Of a DNA stretch of 23,637 nucleotides, positions 13,621 through 21,681 are shown in pieces. The DNA comes from Minisyncoccota bacterium. GTDB lineage: Bacteria > Verrucomicrobiota > Lentisphaeria > Oligosphaerales > MVZH01. The stretch covers positions 1 through 23,637 of the forward strand of contig JAIPIM010000015.1 in assembly GCA_021734725.1 (NCBI GenBank). Direction: 5' to 3'. The notes under the pieces are model-generated. The model made no database searches and was not told where the DNA came from. It saw only the letters and a program-made list of their open reading frames with translations. Within the stretch, counting starts at the first letter, position 1, and each line of letters opens with the position of its first letter. The translations under genes and the position numbers were made by a program.

Positions 13621-15037
13621 CGTGAAGTTCAACGATCAGCGGCATTTGACCCATTGCATGTGTTGCACAGGACAGGCAGGGGTCATAAGCCCGGATAGCG
13701 ACTTCGATATGATTGAGCAGGCCTTCGGTGATCTCGGGCTTCCCCGAAATATACTCTTCGGCCACCTTTTCCACTGCGCGGTTCATAGGCACGTTATTGC
13801 TGGTGGTTGACACGATGAGGTTTGCCATGGTCACCTGGTCGTTATCATCCACCTGATAATGATGGAACAGGGTTCCGCGGGGCGCCTCGACCAGCCCGAC
13901 CGCCTCATGGCGTCGTTCGCCTTTGGTAACCAGGTCGGTACCCTGCAGGTCGGGATCGTTCAAGAGTTCTTTAATTTTCTCGGCGGCATGCAATGTTTCG
14001 ATCATGCGCGCCCAGTGGTACGCCATGGTGATGTTATTGGGTTTATCCTCGGTAACGGCCATGAACTCTTTACGAGCGGCTTCCGCTTCCGGGGTATCGA
14101 TAAAATCACAGGCATTCACGCGTGCCAGGGGGCCGACGCGATACCAGCCTTCTTCCGGCCCGAGGGACTTGATGAACGGGAATTTCATATAGGACCAGGG
14201 GCGTACCTCTTCGGCAATGTAGTCGGTATAATCCTGATAGTCGACTTGGTCAAAGATGGGCTCACCCTGCGCATCGATGGCCCGCAGATTTCCGTGGTAA
14301 ATATCCATGGCGCCATCCTCGCGGACCAGCGACAGGTGGTTCGAATCGAATGAGCCGAACGACGCGAGATCCTCAAGATGTTCGACTGTATAGTTTTTCG
14401 CCAGGTTCAGTGCCTGGCGGGACCACTCGACCATCTGGTCAATATCCTTGAGGAACATGTCACGTTCCTGGATCGACAGGTTTTTATTGATTCCGCCGGG
14501 AATCGCGCCGGTGCCGTGAATTTTTTTGCCGGCTGTGGCTTTGATAATTTCCTGTCCGAACTTACGCATCATCACGCCTTGCACAGCCAGATCCGCGTAC
14601 CGTTCGTCCTTGGCGACGCCGATCACGTTACGGATTGCGGGATCCGCATCGAAGCCGAACAGCAGGTCCGGCGAGCAGAGGTGGAAAAAGTGCAGAGCGT
14701 GGGACTGGAAAAACTGGCCATAGTGCATCAGGCGGCGCATTTTTTCCGCGGTGGGGGTCAGGTTTTCGCCGCCCACGATACGGTCCATCGTTTTGGCGGC
14801 GGCCAGGTGATGGCTTACCGGGCAGATGCCGCACAGTCGTTGGACGAGCACGGGGACTTCCCAATAGGGGCGTCCGAGGATGAACCGTTCGAACCCGCGG
14901 AACTCGATGATATGCATGCGCGCCTGTTGGACGTTGTTTTCTTCGTCCAGGTGAATCGTCACCCGTCCGTGTCCTTCCACGCGCGTTACCGGGTCAATCG
15001 TGATTTTCTTCGTACCAATCGTTGCGGTGGTAGTCAT
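13580..15037 (-). CDS. hoxH: NAD-linked [NiFe] hydrogenase large subunit HoxH
   Basis: A 485-residue catalytic subunit that carries the Ni-Fe(CN)2CO centre and interconverts H2 with protons and electrons. Its nickel ligands are in RLCGICPVSHH (Cys69, Cys72) and DPCLSCATH (Cys454, Cys457). The 25 residues after His460 are the tail expected to be cut off by the protease encoded next. RVEGHGR at 19-25 is the family N-terminal signature. The ATG at 15037 has a strong GGAGGAACG ribosome site. The context hoxF-U-Y-H marks it as the NAD-reducing, cytoplasmic (group 3d) type; group 3c/3b enzymes have different partners. Confidence 0.95.
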   Translation of the reverse strand: MTTTATIGTKKITIDPVTRVEGHGRVTIHLDEENNVQQARMHIIEFRGFERFILGRPYWEVPVLVQRLCGICPVSHHLAAAKTMDRIVGGENLTPTAEKMRRLMHYGQFFQSHALHFFHLCSPDLLFGFDADPAIRNVIGVAKDERYADLAVQGVMMRKFGQEIIKATAGKKIHGTGAIPGGINKNLSIQERDMFLKDIDQMVEWSRQALNLAKNYTVEHLEDLASFGSFDSNHLSLVREDGAMDIYHGNLRAIDAQGEPIFDQVDYQDYTDYIAEEVRPWSYMKFPFIKSLGPEEGWYRVGPLARVNACDFIDTPEAEAARKEFMAVTEDKPNNITMAYHWARMIETLHAAEKIKELLNDPDLQGTDLVTKGERRHEAVGLVEAPRGTLFHHYQVDDNDQVTMANLIVSTTSNNVPMNRAVEKVAEEYISGKPEITEGLLNHIEVAIRAYDPCLSCATHAMGQMPLIVELHDACGNVVDKKTRD

Positions 15038-15060
15038 TGATCGTTCCTCCAGATGAACGC

Positions 15061-15606
15061 TCAGTCGTATTTAATCAGCTCGTAGGGAAGTTCCATGGGT
15101 TTATCGGTCAGCAGCGCAACCAACGCTTCCCACAGGGTATCCGCCGATGGTGGGCATCCGGGCAGGTGATAGTCGATTTTCACGACTTCGTGGCATGGAT
15201 ACACGCGATCCAGCAGCAGCGGTATGTCGGGATCATTTGGTACGACATTATCCGGGTTGTAGACGGTTACACCGGTTTTATAGGCGACATCGAGGCATTC
15301 CTGGAGGGGGATTGTGTTCCGCATGGCGGGGATCCCACCCATGGTCGCGCAGTCCCCCATGGAGATGAGGATATCGCAATGGTTGCGGAAGTCCTGAAGG
15401 ACATGGACATTTTCTTCATTGGCGCAACCGCCTTCCACGAGACCGACGGCACAACGGCCCGTGAAGGTTTTAATGTCGTCCACGGGCGACTTATCGAAGT
15501 CGACGAGTTCAACCAGTTTCAGGATACGGTCGTCAATGTCCAGCAGGGACATATGGCAGCCGAAGCATCCTGCCAGGGATGTAGTTGCTACTTTGGGCTT
15601 TGTCAT
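15061..15606 (-). CDS. hoxY: NAD-linked [NiFe] hydrogenase small subunit HoxY
   Basis: A 181-residue small subunit holding the single proximal 4Fe-4S cluster that passes electrons from HoxH to the diaphorase half. The four ligands are visible: Cys14 and Cys17 (GCFGCH), Cys86 (GDC) and Cys151 (LPGCPPS). Its short length and the absence of medial and distal cluster motifs and of a twin-arginine signal distinguish it from membrane uptake hydrogenases and fit a soluble cytoplasmic enzyme. It sits 23 bases before hoxH and 19 bases after hoxU. Confidence 0.94.
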   Translation of the reverse strand: MTKPKVATTSLAGCFGCHMSLLDIDDRILKLVELVDFDKSPVDDIKTFTGRCAVGLVEGGCANEENVHVLQDFRNHCDILISMGDCATMGGIPAMRNTIPLQECLDVAYKTGVTVYNPDNVVPNDPDIPLLLDRVYPCHEVVKIDYHLPGCPPSADTLWEALVALLTDKPMELPYELIKYD

Positions 15607-15625
15607 GGGTGTGCCTCTGCCTTGG

Positions 15626-16342
15626 TTATGCGGTTGTTGTTCGCTTGCTTTCTATATCTGAACCGATGGGGTTATGATCGTAGCGCCGCTCACCTACCGG
15701 GGTAGCGTAGCCGACGCGTTTTTTGAGCAGTGCTCCTACTGGGCAGGCGTCCATGGCCGTGTCCGTGACCGCCGCGTCGGTGTCTTTCAGGTTTGCCTCT
15801 GCGTTGACGGCCACGCGTTTATTGGGTCCGCGGCCGACGAATTCGAAAATAGTTTTGCCGTCCACATCACGCGAGGCGCGCACACAGCGTCCGCAGAGGA
15901 TGCAGCGATTACGATCGATGAGAATATCGGGATGGCTTGCGTCCACGTCTCTTTCGGGCCAGAGGTAGGGGAACTTGGGTACGGCGATACCGAACCGGTA
16001 GGCCAGCGCCTGCAGTTCGCAATTCCCGCTTTTCTCACAGAACATGCAGTAATGATTTCCTTCGACGAAGAGCATTTCAATGATATCCTTTCGGATTTCA
16101 GTGATTTCGTCGGTATTGTTTTCCACGGTCATGCCTTCGCTGATCGGCTGTGTGCAGGCGGACTGCGGCCGGCCGTTGACCATCACGGTACAGACACGGC
16201 AGCTTCCGTGAGGGCTGAGATCTTCGAAGGCGCAGAGGCGCGGGATATAGATGCCGGCGGCATCCGCGGCCTGCATGATGGTCTGTCCAGGTTCGCCCTG
16301 AACGTCGACGCCGTCAATGGTGAACGTAATGGTAGTGCTCAT
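15626..16342 (-). CDS. hoxU: NAD-linked hydrogenase diaphorase subunit HoxU
   Basis: A 238-residue iron-sulfur subunit related to the N-terminal part of NuoG. It wires HoxF to HoxY. A 2Fe-2S domain has Cys37, Cys48, Cys51 and Cys63. A His-Cys3 4Fe-4S site has His97, Cys99, Cys102 and Cys108. A further 4Fe-4S site has Cys147, Cys150, Cys153 and Cys200 (DACPVGA). The length is normal for HoxU, and there is no molybdopterin-like domain as in NuoG. AGGGAG precedes the ATG, and hoxF ends 11 bases upstream. Confidence 0.93.
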   Translation of the reverse strand: MSTTITFTIDGVDVQGEPGQTIMQAADAAGIYIPRLCAFEDLSPHGSCRVCTVMVNGRPQSACTQPISEGMTVENNTDEITEIRKDIIEMLFVEGNHYCMFCEKSGNCELQALAYRFGIAVPKFPYLWPERDVDASHPDILIDRNRCILCGRCVRASRDVDGKTIFEFVGRGPNKRVAVNAEANLKDTDAAVTDTAMDACPVGALLKKRVGYATPVGERRYDHNPIGSDIESKRTTTA

Positions 16343-16353
16343 GAATCGGCTCC

Positions 16354-18177
16354 CTATGCGGTTGTAAAGACAGTGGATTTACGTTCAGCGATTTCTTCCG
16401 AAGTTTTGAGTGCGGCCGCGATGTCGAAAGACGGCTGCATGCCGTCGCTGGCCGGTTTGACGAGTTCGTCATACACCGAACGGAAATTCTGCAGTGATGA
16501 CAGAATCGGATTGGGCGATGTTTGACCCAGGCCGCAGCGGCTGGCGGTTTTGACTGTATTGCCGAGGCGTTCCAGATAGGGAAGATCTTCGGGGGTCCCC
16601 TTTCCGTTCATGATTTGTGCCAGGCGTTCTTTCAGCAGGACGTTGCCGACGCGGCAGGGTGTGCAGTACCCGCAGCTTTCCTCGATAAAGAAGTCCATGA
16701 AATAGTCAACGATTTCAAGCACCTTGCGGTCGTTATTAAAGACCATGACGGATCCGCCCGTGGCGAGGTCGTCGTATTCGATCTTACGGTCGAACGCCTC
16801 GGGTCCCACGAGTTGTCCGGATGGGCCGCCTATCTGCACTGCCTGGCAGTTTTCGGCACCCACTTCCTTCAACAGTTCGTGGACGGTGATTCCGAAGGGC
16901 ACTTCATAAATGCCGGGTCCTTCGCAATCTCCGGACACGCTCAACAGTTTGGTTCCCGGGCTTCCGTGTGTTCCCAGGTTAGCGAACCAAGCCGCGCCGT
17001 TCTCGATAATTCGGACCGCGCAGCAGAATGTTTCCACGTTATTCACGGTAGTTGGGCGTCCGAGGTATCCTTTTTGTGCCGGGAACGGGGGGCGATTTTT
17101 TGGATCTCCGCGGAGTCCTTCGCACGAGCTGATGAGAGCTGTCTCCTCGCCGCAGATATAGGCACCGGCCCCCATTTGAATGCGGATGTCGAAATCGAAT
17201 CCTTCTTTTCCGCAGACATTTTTACCGAGCAGGCCTTTATCGCGTCGTTCCTTAAGGACATTTTCGAGATATTGCCGGAGGTACGCGTATTCCGCGCGCA
17301 GGTAGAGGATGCCGGTATCGGCGCCGACTGCATAGCCTGCGAGGGCCATACCTTCGAAGAGCAGGTCAGCGCGTTCGGTCAGTACAGCTCGGTCCTTGAA
17401 TGTTCCGGGTTCGCCTTCATCCGCGTTGCAGATGACCACTTTGTGCTCACCTTCCGCGCCGCGTGTGAAGTCCCATTTCATGCCGGTGGGGAATCCGGCT
17501 CCACCGCGCCCGCGGAGGCGTGCGGCTTTTATTTCACGGATAACTTCGGCGGGGCTCATGCCCAGGGCTTTTTTGAGTCCGTCGTGACTGGTGTGATCGC
17601 TGAAGATCACGTCCCCGCGTTTGCGGATGTTGTTCTGGACCATGCTGTGGACTAACGGATCGGCATTGTTACCGTCACCCAGGCGATGGACGAGTTTTTT
17701 GGGCATTTCGCCGTTTTTAAGGCCCTGGACGATTTCGCGTGCCCGGTCACTGGACAGTGCCGTGACGGGGACGTCATTGATAAGCGCGGCGGGCGCCTGG
17801 TCGCACATGCCGATGCACGGAGTGAACTCTAGGGAAAGAGCGCCGTCATCCGTGGTTTCCCCGACATCGATGCCGAGTTCTTCTTTAAAGACTTCCGCGA
17901 TATGCTCGATGCCCGCCATACGGTCGATGATATCGTCACAGAGTCGGATTACGGTTTTGCCTTGCGGGCGGGAGGAGAGGAACGCATAGAAGGAAACGAC
18001 GCTTTCGACTTCGACGCGATGGGTCCCCAGTTCTGAGGCGATGAGGTCCATGGCGTGACCGGGGACATAGCCCAGTGTTTCCTGGACGGCGCGCACGATA
18101 TCCATCATTCGGGTCCGGTCATTGTCACAGGACGCACAGATGGATTTGACTTCCTGTTCGAGGCTTGTGTTCATCAT
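16354..18177 (-). CDS. hoxF: NAD-linked hydrogenase diaphorase HoxF with fused HoxE-like domain
   Basis: A 607-residue flavin subunit that oxidises or reduces NAD(H). Residues 1-150 are a NuoE/HoxE-like thioredoxin-fold domain; the remainder is NuoF-like, with the NADH/FMN loop GRGGAGFPTGMKW (223-235), CNADEGEPGT (250-259), GAGAYICGEETAL (336-348), and the 4Fe-4S ligands Cys502, Cys505, Cys508 and Cys548. This one-chain arrangement matches the Cupriavidus soluble hydrogenase, as I recall it, rather than the cyanobacterial form with separate HoxE. In the HoxE-like part only Cys80, Cys121 and Cys125 are present; the fourth 2Fe-2S position (85) is Asp, so that cluster may be absent or unusual. 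The start at 18177 has GAGGA 7 bases upstream. It is the first gene of the operon. Confidence 0.94.
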   Translation of the reverse strand: MMNTSLEQEVKSICASCDNDRTRMMDIVRAVQETLGYVPGHAMDLIASELGTHRVEVESVVSFYAFLSSRPQGKTVIRLCDDIIDRMAGIEHIAEVFKEELGIDVGETTDDGALSLEFTPCIGMCDQAPAALINDVPVTALSSDRAREIVQGLKNGEMPKKLVHRLGDGNNADPLVHSMVQNNIRKRGDVIFSDHTSHDGLKKALGMSPAEVIREIKAARLRGRGGAGFPTGMKWDFTRGAEGEHKVVICNADEGEPGTFKDRAVLTERADLLFEGMALAGYAVGADTGILYLRAEYAYLRQYLENVLKERRDKGLLGKNVCGKEGFDFDIRIQMGAGAYICGEETALISSCEGLRGDPKNRPPFPAQKGYLGRPTTVNNVETFCCAVRIIENGAAWFANLGTHGSPGTKLLSVSGDCEGPGIYEVPFGITVHELLKEVGAENCQAVQIGGPSGQLVGPEAFDRKIEYDDLATGGSVMVFNNDRKVLEIVDYFMDFFIEESCGYCTPCRVGNVLLKERLAQIMNGKGTPEDLPYLERLGNTVKTASRCGLGQTSPNPILSSLQNFRSVYDELVKPASDGMQPSFDIAAALKTSEEIAERKSTVFTTA

Positions 18178-18253
18178 GTTTTCGTCCTCTGCGGTTCGTG
18201 GCGAAGAAATCTTGTAGTGAAAGTGGCCTGTCATCAATTGCGATCAGGGCCGA

Positions 18254-18263
18254 GTCATATGAC
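18254..18263. promoter_or_regulatory. Palindrome at the likely hox transcription start
   Basis: GTCATATGAC is a perfect 10-base palindrome, with GCC and GGC also pairing two bases further out (18249-18268). It falls right after the candidate hox -10 box, where a bound repressor would block transcription. The binding protein is unknown. Confidence 0.4.
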
Positions 18264-18271
18264 AAGGCTCA

Positions 18272-18299
18272 AGTGTAATGTTTCAAACGCGGAAGTCAA
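18272..18299 (-). promoter_or_regulatory. Candidate hoxFUYH operon promoter
   Basis: On the minus strand, TTGACT (18299-18294) and TACACT (18277-18272) are 16 bases apart, a good sigma-70 match, about 95 bases ahead of the hoxF start codon. The rest of the leader holds the GTCATATGAC palindrome. Confidence 0.5.
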
Positions 18300-18369
18300 C
18301 GAGAACTCCGGGTGAAAAGTGCATTTTTTAGTATCAAGCCGCAACAAAAAAGCGGGCACTGCAATGGCT

Positions 18370-18398
18370 TTGCCCCGAAGATGTGATAATAGTAACAT
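18370..18398 (+). promoter_or_regulatory. Candidate rex-hyp operon promoter
   Basis: TTGCCC (18370-18375) and TAACAT (18393-18398) are 17 bases apart and about 58 bases ahead of the rex start. The -10 box and part of the spacer lie inside the Rex operator, fitting autorepression. The boxes are only fair matches. Confidence 0.4.
18381..18398. promoter_or_regulatory. Rex operator
   Basis: ATGTGATAATAGTAACAT has the half-sites TGTGA and TAACA separated by 6 bases, the spacing of the Rex consensus (TTGTGAA-N4-TTCACAA or TTGTTAA-N4-TTAACAA). A further GTAACATA at 18413-18420 repeats 18392-18399 exactly 21 bases away, two helical turns. It lies 58 bases ahead of rex and about 80 bases upstream of the hox -35 box, in the shared divergent region. 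Confidence 0.7.
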
Positions 18399-18455
18399 AA
18401 TATTAAGAAGCCGTAACATAAAAAGGCATCGAAAAGCGAACAGGGAGTGTTTTCA

Positions 18456-19082
18456 ATGCGTGAATCGAGTCGCAGTATGGTTGAGCGATTGTCCAGTTAC
18501 CGCAGTGTGCTTTGCAAGCTGAAGACTCTCGGTTTTGTCAAAGTCTTTTCCGACAATCTTGGAGATGCGTTGGGGATATCCGCTTCGCAGGTGCGCAAGG
18601 ATTTCAGTCAATTTGAGTTGAAGGGGAACAAAAAGGGTGGTTATCAGGTCGATGAACTCATTGAACGGTTGAACGAGATACTGGGCAAGAACGAAGTTCA
18701 GGACATCATCATTGTGGGGTGTGGGAAAATCGGCACTGCTTTGATGAATTACAATCGGTTTACGAGTGAGGGTATCCGCGTGGTTGCGGGGTTTGACACG
18801 GATCCCACGGTGATTCGTCCTGATGCCCGGATTCCTGTGCTTGATTTGTCTGAGCTGGAATCGTTTGTTGAGCGTCATGGTATACGGATAGCTATCATGA
18901 CGGTTCCGGAGCCTCCAGCCCCGCAGGTGTATGAGCGTCTTGTCAACGCCGGCATTGAAGGGATATTGAATTTTACGCCGATGCAGTTACGGAGCAGTGG
19001 ATCGTGTTTGATTCAGAACGTGAACATCGAGCGTGAGATTGAGAATCTTTTTTATTTTATAAATCTGCAGAACCGCGAGTGA
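18456..19082 (+). CDS. rex: Redox-sensing transcriptional repressor Rex
   Basis: A 208-residue Rex. It binds DNA when NAD is high and lets go when NADH rises, switching on fermentation and hydrogen genes. The N-terminal winged helix carries SASQVRKD (42-49) as recognition helix. The Rossmann domain has the NADH loop VGCGKIG (87-93), the acidic strand end GFDTDP, and the conserved MTVPEP. The ATG at 18456 has AGGGAG 8 bases upstream; a GTG at 18447 is less likely because it overlaps that site. rex is divergent from the hydrogenase genes and is followed after 10 bases by hypF, so it sits in one operon with maturation genes. The operator at 18381-18398 suggests self-control. Confidence 0.95.
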   Translation: MRESSRSMVERLSSYRSVLCKLKTLGFVKVFSDNLGDALGISASQVRKDFSQFELKGNKKGGYQVDELIERLNEILGKNEVQDIIIVGCGKIGTALMNYNRFTSEGIRVVAGFDTDPTVIRPDARIPVLDLSELESFVERHGIRIAIMTVPEPPAPQVYERLVNAGIEGILNFTPMQLRSSGSCLIQNVNIEREIENLFYFINLQNRE

Positions 19083-19092
19083 ATGTCTTGTC

Positions 19093-21438
19093 ATGTTGAC
19101 GGAGAAGACCATTGAATTGCGTGGTGTGGTACAGGGGGTAGGATTTCGTCCGTCCGTCTACCGCTTTGCGCGCCGTTCGGGGTTGACGGGGTGGGTGCGC
19201 AACAGTTCGGGATCGGTCGTGATTGCGGTGGTAGGGGCAGAGGCAGAGGTCGACCGCTTTATTGAGGACTTGCCGATGAATGTGCCGCCGCAGGCACGTA
19301 TATCGTCTTTTCGGGTCAGTGGCGAACGGGTGGTGGATCGAGCTGAGGCGCCCGCGACATTCGAGATACAGGCGAGTGCCGATGACGGTTCGACGCGAGT
19401 CGTTATTCCTGCTGACTTGGCCATGTGCGCGGATTGTGCGCGGGACGTGGCCGATCCTTCCAACCGTCGTTTTCGCTATCCATTCACCAGCTGCACGAAC
19501 TGCGGTCCACGGTATACGGTTGTGGACGGAATGCCGTACGACCGGGCGCGCACAACGTTGGCAGCTTTTCCGTTGTGCGATGCGTGCAGGCGTGAATACG
19601 AGGACCCCGGCGATCGTCGTTTTCATGCGGAGAGCACAGCCTGTGCGGACTGCGGTCCCTCCGTACGTTTGCTGACGTCCGACGGCAGGATAGTCGAGCC
19701 GGATTCCGAGCAAACGATAGGACGCGCGCGCGACTGCCTGCGCGCGGGGGGGCTGGTGGCTGTACGCGGTCTCGGCGGCTTTCAAATTGCGGCGGACGCT
19801 TTTTGCCGTCAAGCGGTGAGTGTTTTGCGGGACCGCAAAAGCCGTCCGCACAAGCCTTTTGCGGTGATGTGTCGAAACCTGGACGTGATTCGGCGTTATT
19901 GCCGCATTCCGGAGAGTGCGGTCCAAGTCTTGATGTCTTGCCAGTCTCCGATTGTGATTCTGGATCTTCTGCCGGATCGCGGTGATTTGCCGGCTGACCT
20001 GCTCTCTCCCGACACAAGCACGCTTGGTGTGATGTTGCCGACGACGCCGTTGCATATGCTGTTAATGGGGGGAGTGCCAGGTGACCGAGGTCCTGCGTTT
20101 GACATGCTTGTGATGACCAGCGGCAACCGGGGCGGGGAACCGATTTGTCTGACGGATATGGATGTTCGGGGACGACTTGCGGACATTGTCGATGTGGTCT
20201 TGACGCATGACCGTGACATCAATCTGCGGAACGACGATTCCGTCTGTGCGATGCAGGGGGATGTCACGCAGGTTTGGCGTCGGGCGCGCGGCTTTGCCCC
20301 GCGGCCGGTCAGCCTTTCCAAGCCTCTGCCGTACAGCGTGCTTGCCATGGGTGCCGAGCTGAAAAACACGATAGCGATGGGGTACGAGCAGGAGGTTGTT
20401 CTGTCGCCGCACGTGGGTGACTTGGCGACGCCGGAAGCGTTGGACGGATACGGGCAGGTGTGTTCATGTTTCCCGCGTTTCTTGTCGCGTCGGCCCGAGG
20501 CCATTGCGGTGGATTTACATCCAGATATGCACAGTACGCGCTTGGGGCATGACTTCTCCAGGGAGCTTGGTGTGCCGCTTATTGAGGTCCAGCATCACCA
20601 TGCGCATGCTCTTTCCTGCATGGCGGAACATGGCTTAGAGCGTGCACTGGCGCTTGTCTTCGACGGCACCGGTCTTGGCCCGGACGGCACGATTTGGGGG
20701 GGAGAGTTGCTGGATGTTCACGAAAGTGGTTACGGTCGAGTCGCTACCTTTTTACCGGTTCGGCTTCCCGGCGGTGATGCGGCGGTCGAGGAACCGGTTC
20801 GTCAAGCGGTGGCGCGTCTCCATGCAGCGGGGGTGGGAATACCGTTTGAGATGCGGGAGTGTTACCATTTAGACGACCGTGAAATCACTATGTGGGAACT
20901 GCAGTGTGACCGCAAGCTTAACAGTCCTCTGACGCATGCAGCCGGGCGTGTGTTCGATGCACTGGCTGTTCTGTTGGATATTGCGCCTTGTGCTGTAAGT
21001 TATGAAGGACAGGCTGCCATTCGTCTTGAAGCGGTGGCGCGTCATGGTTGTACGGGTTCAGCGGGTTCACTTGACATCCCTTATGGGCTGGTGGATCATG
21101 ACGGTATTCCGGCCATTGACTGGGCCCCCGCGATCCGTTGGTTTGCCGACCGGCGGGTCTGGGCGGATCGGGTGCCCGAGGCGGCCTTTGCGTTTCACGC
21201 GGCGATGGCGGAAGCGGCTGTTGACATGGTGACCATCGGGTTGGATGTTTCAGGTGCGCGCGATGTGGTTTTAACGGGTGGTGTCTTTATGAATCGTATT
21301 TTGACGGAAATGATTTTGACCCGGTTGCGAACGATGAACATCCGTGGTTGGATCCACTGCAACGTGCCTCCCAACGACGGCGGTATTGCCTTGGGCCAGG
21401 TGCTGGCGACGGCAGCGAGTGACGGACACCGTGAGTAA
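19093..21438 (+). CDS. hypF: Carbamoyltransferase HypF
   Basis: A full-length 781-residue HypF, which makes the cyanide ligands of the [NiFe] site from carbamoyl phosphate, transferring carbamoyl to HypE. Domains in order: acylphosphatase (about 5-90, VVQGVGFRPSVYRFA), two zinc fingers (Cys112/115/134/137 and Cys162/165/184/187), a YrdC-like adenylation domain (about 200-385), and a Kae1/TsaD-like domain with HHHAHALSCMAEH and VFDGTGLGPDG. It begins 10 bases after rex and is followed by hypC 12 bases later. The ribosome site is weak, so translation may depend on rex. Confidence 0.95.
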   Translation: MLTEKTIELRGVVQGVGFRPSVYRFARRSGLTGWVRNSSGSVVIAVVGAEAEVDRFIEDLPMNVPPQARISSFRVSGERVVDRAEAPATFEIQASADDGSTRVVIPADLAMCADCARDVADPSNRRFRYPFTSCTNCGPRYTVVDGMPYDRARTTLAAFPLCDACRREYEDPGDRRFHAESTACADCGPSVRLLTSDGRIVEPDSEQTIGRARDCLRAGGLVAVRGLGGFQIAADAFCRQAVSVLRDRKSRPHKPFAVMCRNLDVIRRYCRIPESAVQVLMSCQSPIVILDLLPDRGDLPADLLSPDTSTLGVMLPTTPLHMLLMGGVPGDRGPAFDMLVMTSGNRGGEPICLTDMDVRGRLADIVDVVLTHDRDINLRNDDSVCAMQGDVTQVWRRARGFAPRPVSLSKPLPYSVLAMGAELKNTIAMGYEQEVVLSPHVGDLATPEALDGYGQVCSCFPRFLSRRPEAIAVDLHPDMHSTRLGHDFSRELGVPLIEVQHHHAHALSCMAEHGLERALALVFDGTGLGPDGTIWGGELLDVHESGYGRVATFLPVRLPGGDAAVEEPVRQAVARLHAAGVGIPFEMRECYHLDDREITMWELQCDRKLNSPLTHAAGRVFDALAVLLDIAPCAVSYEGQAAIRLEAVARHGCTGSAGSLDIPYGLVDHDGIPAIDWAPAIRWFADRRVWADRVPEAAFAFHAAMAEAAVDMVTIGLDVSGARDVVLTGGVFMNRILTEMILTRLRTMNIRGWIHCNVPPNDGGIALGQVLATAASDGHRE

Positions 21439-21450
21439 AGGAGTTTCACT

Positions 21451-21678
21451 ATGTGTTTAGCAATACCGATGAAGCTTTCCGAATTGCGTGACGGCGGACA
21501 GGGCGTTGTCGCAATGGAGGGGGCAACGTACGACGTAAACTTATCGTTGATCGAGAATCCTCGGGTTGGTGATTACTTGATTGTGCATGCTGGATTTGCG
21601 ATTGAGAAACTTGACCGGGCCGAGGCCGACGAACGCATCCAGATGTTCGAAGAGCTTGGTGCCGTGAACGAGGAATAG
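21451..21678 (+). CDS. hypC: Hydrogenase assembly chaperone HypC
   Basis: A 75-residue HypC/HupF protein starting MCLAIPMKL; Cys2, exposed once the Met is removed, is the residue that contacts iron. HypC works with HypD to build the Fe(CN)2CO unit and delivers it to the HoxH precursor. The fold-typical GDYLIVHAGFAIEKLD is present. AAAGGAG is 8 bases ahead of the ATG. It ends 3 bases before hypD. Confidence 0.95.
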   Translation: MCLAIPMKLSELRDGGQGVVAMEGATYDVNLSLIENPRVGDYLIVHAGFAIEKLDRAEADERIQMFEELGAVNEE

Positions 21679-21681
21679 CCG

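Noticed and set aside
16522..17655. A 377-codon open frame on the plus strand opposite hoxF
   Set aside because: It is the mirror of a clearly conserved gene with all cofactor motifs; the plus-strand translation has no recognisable domain and such long shadows are common in this GC-rich DNA.
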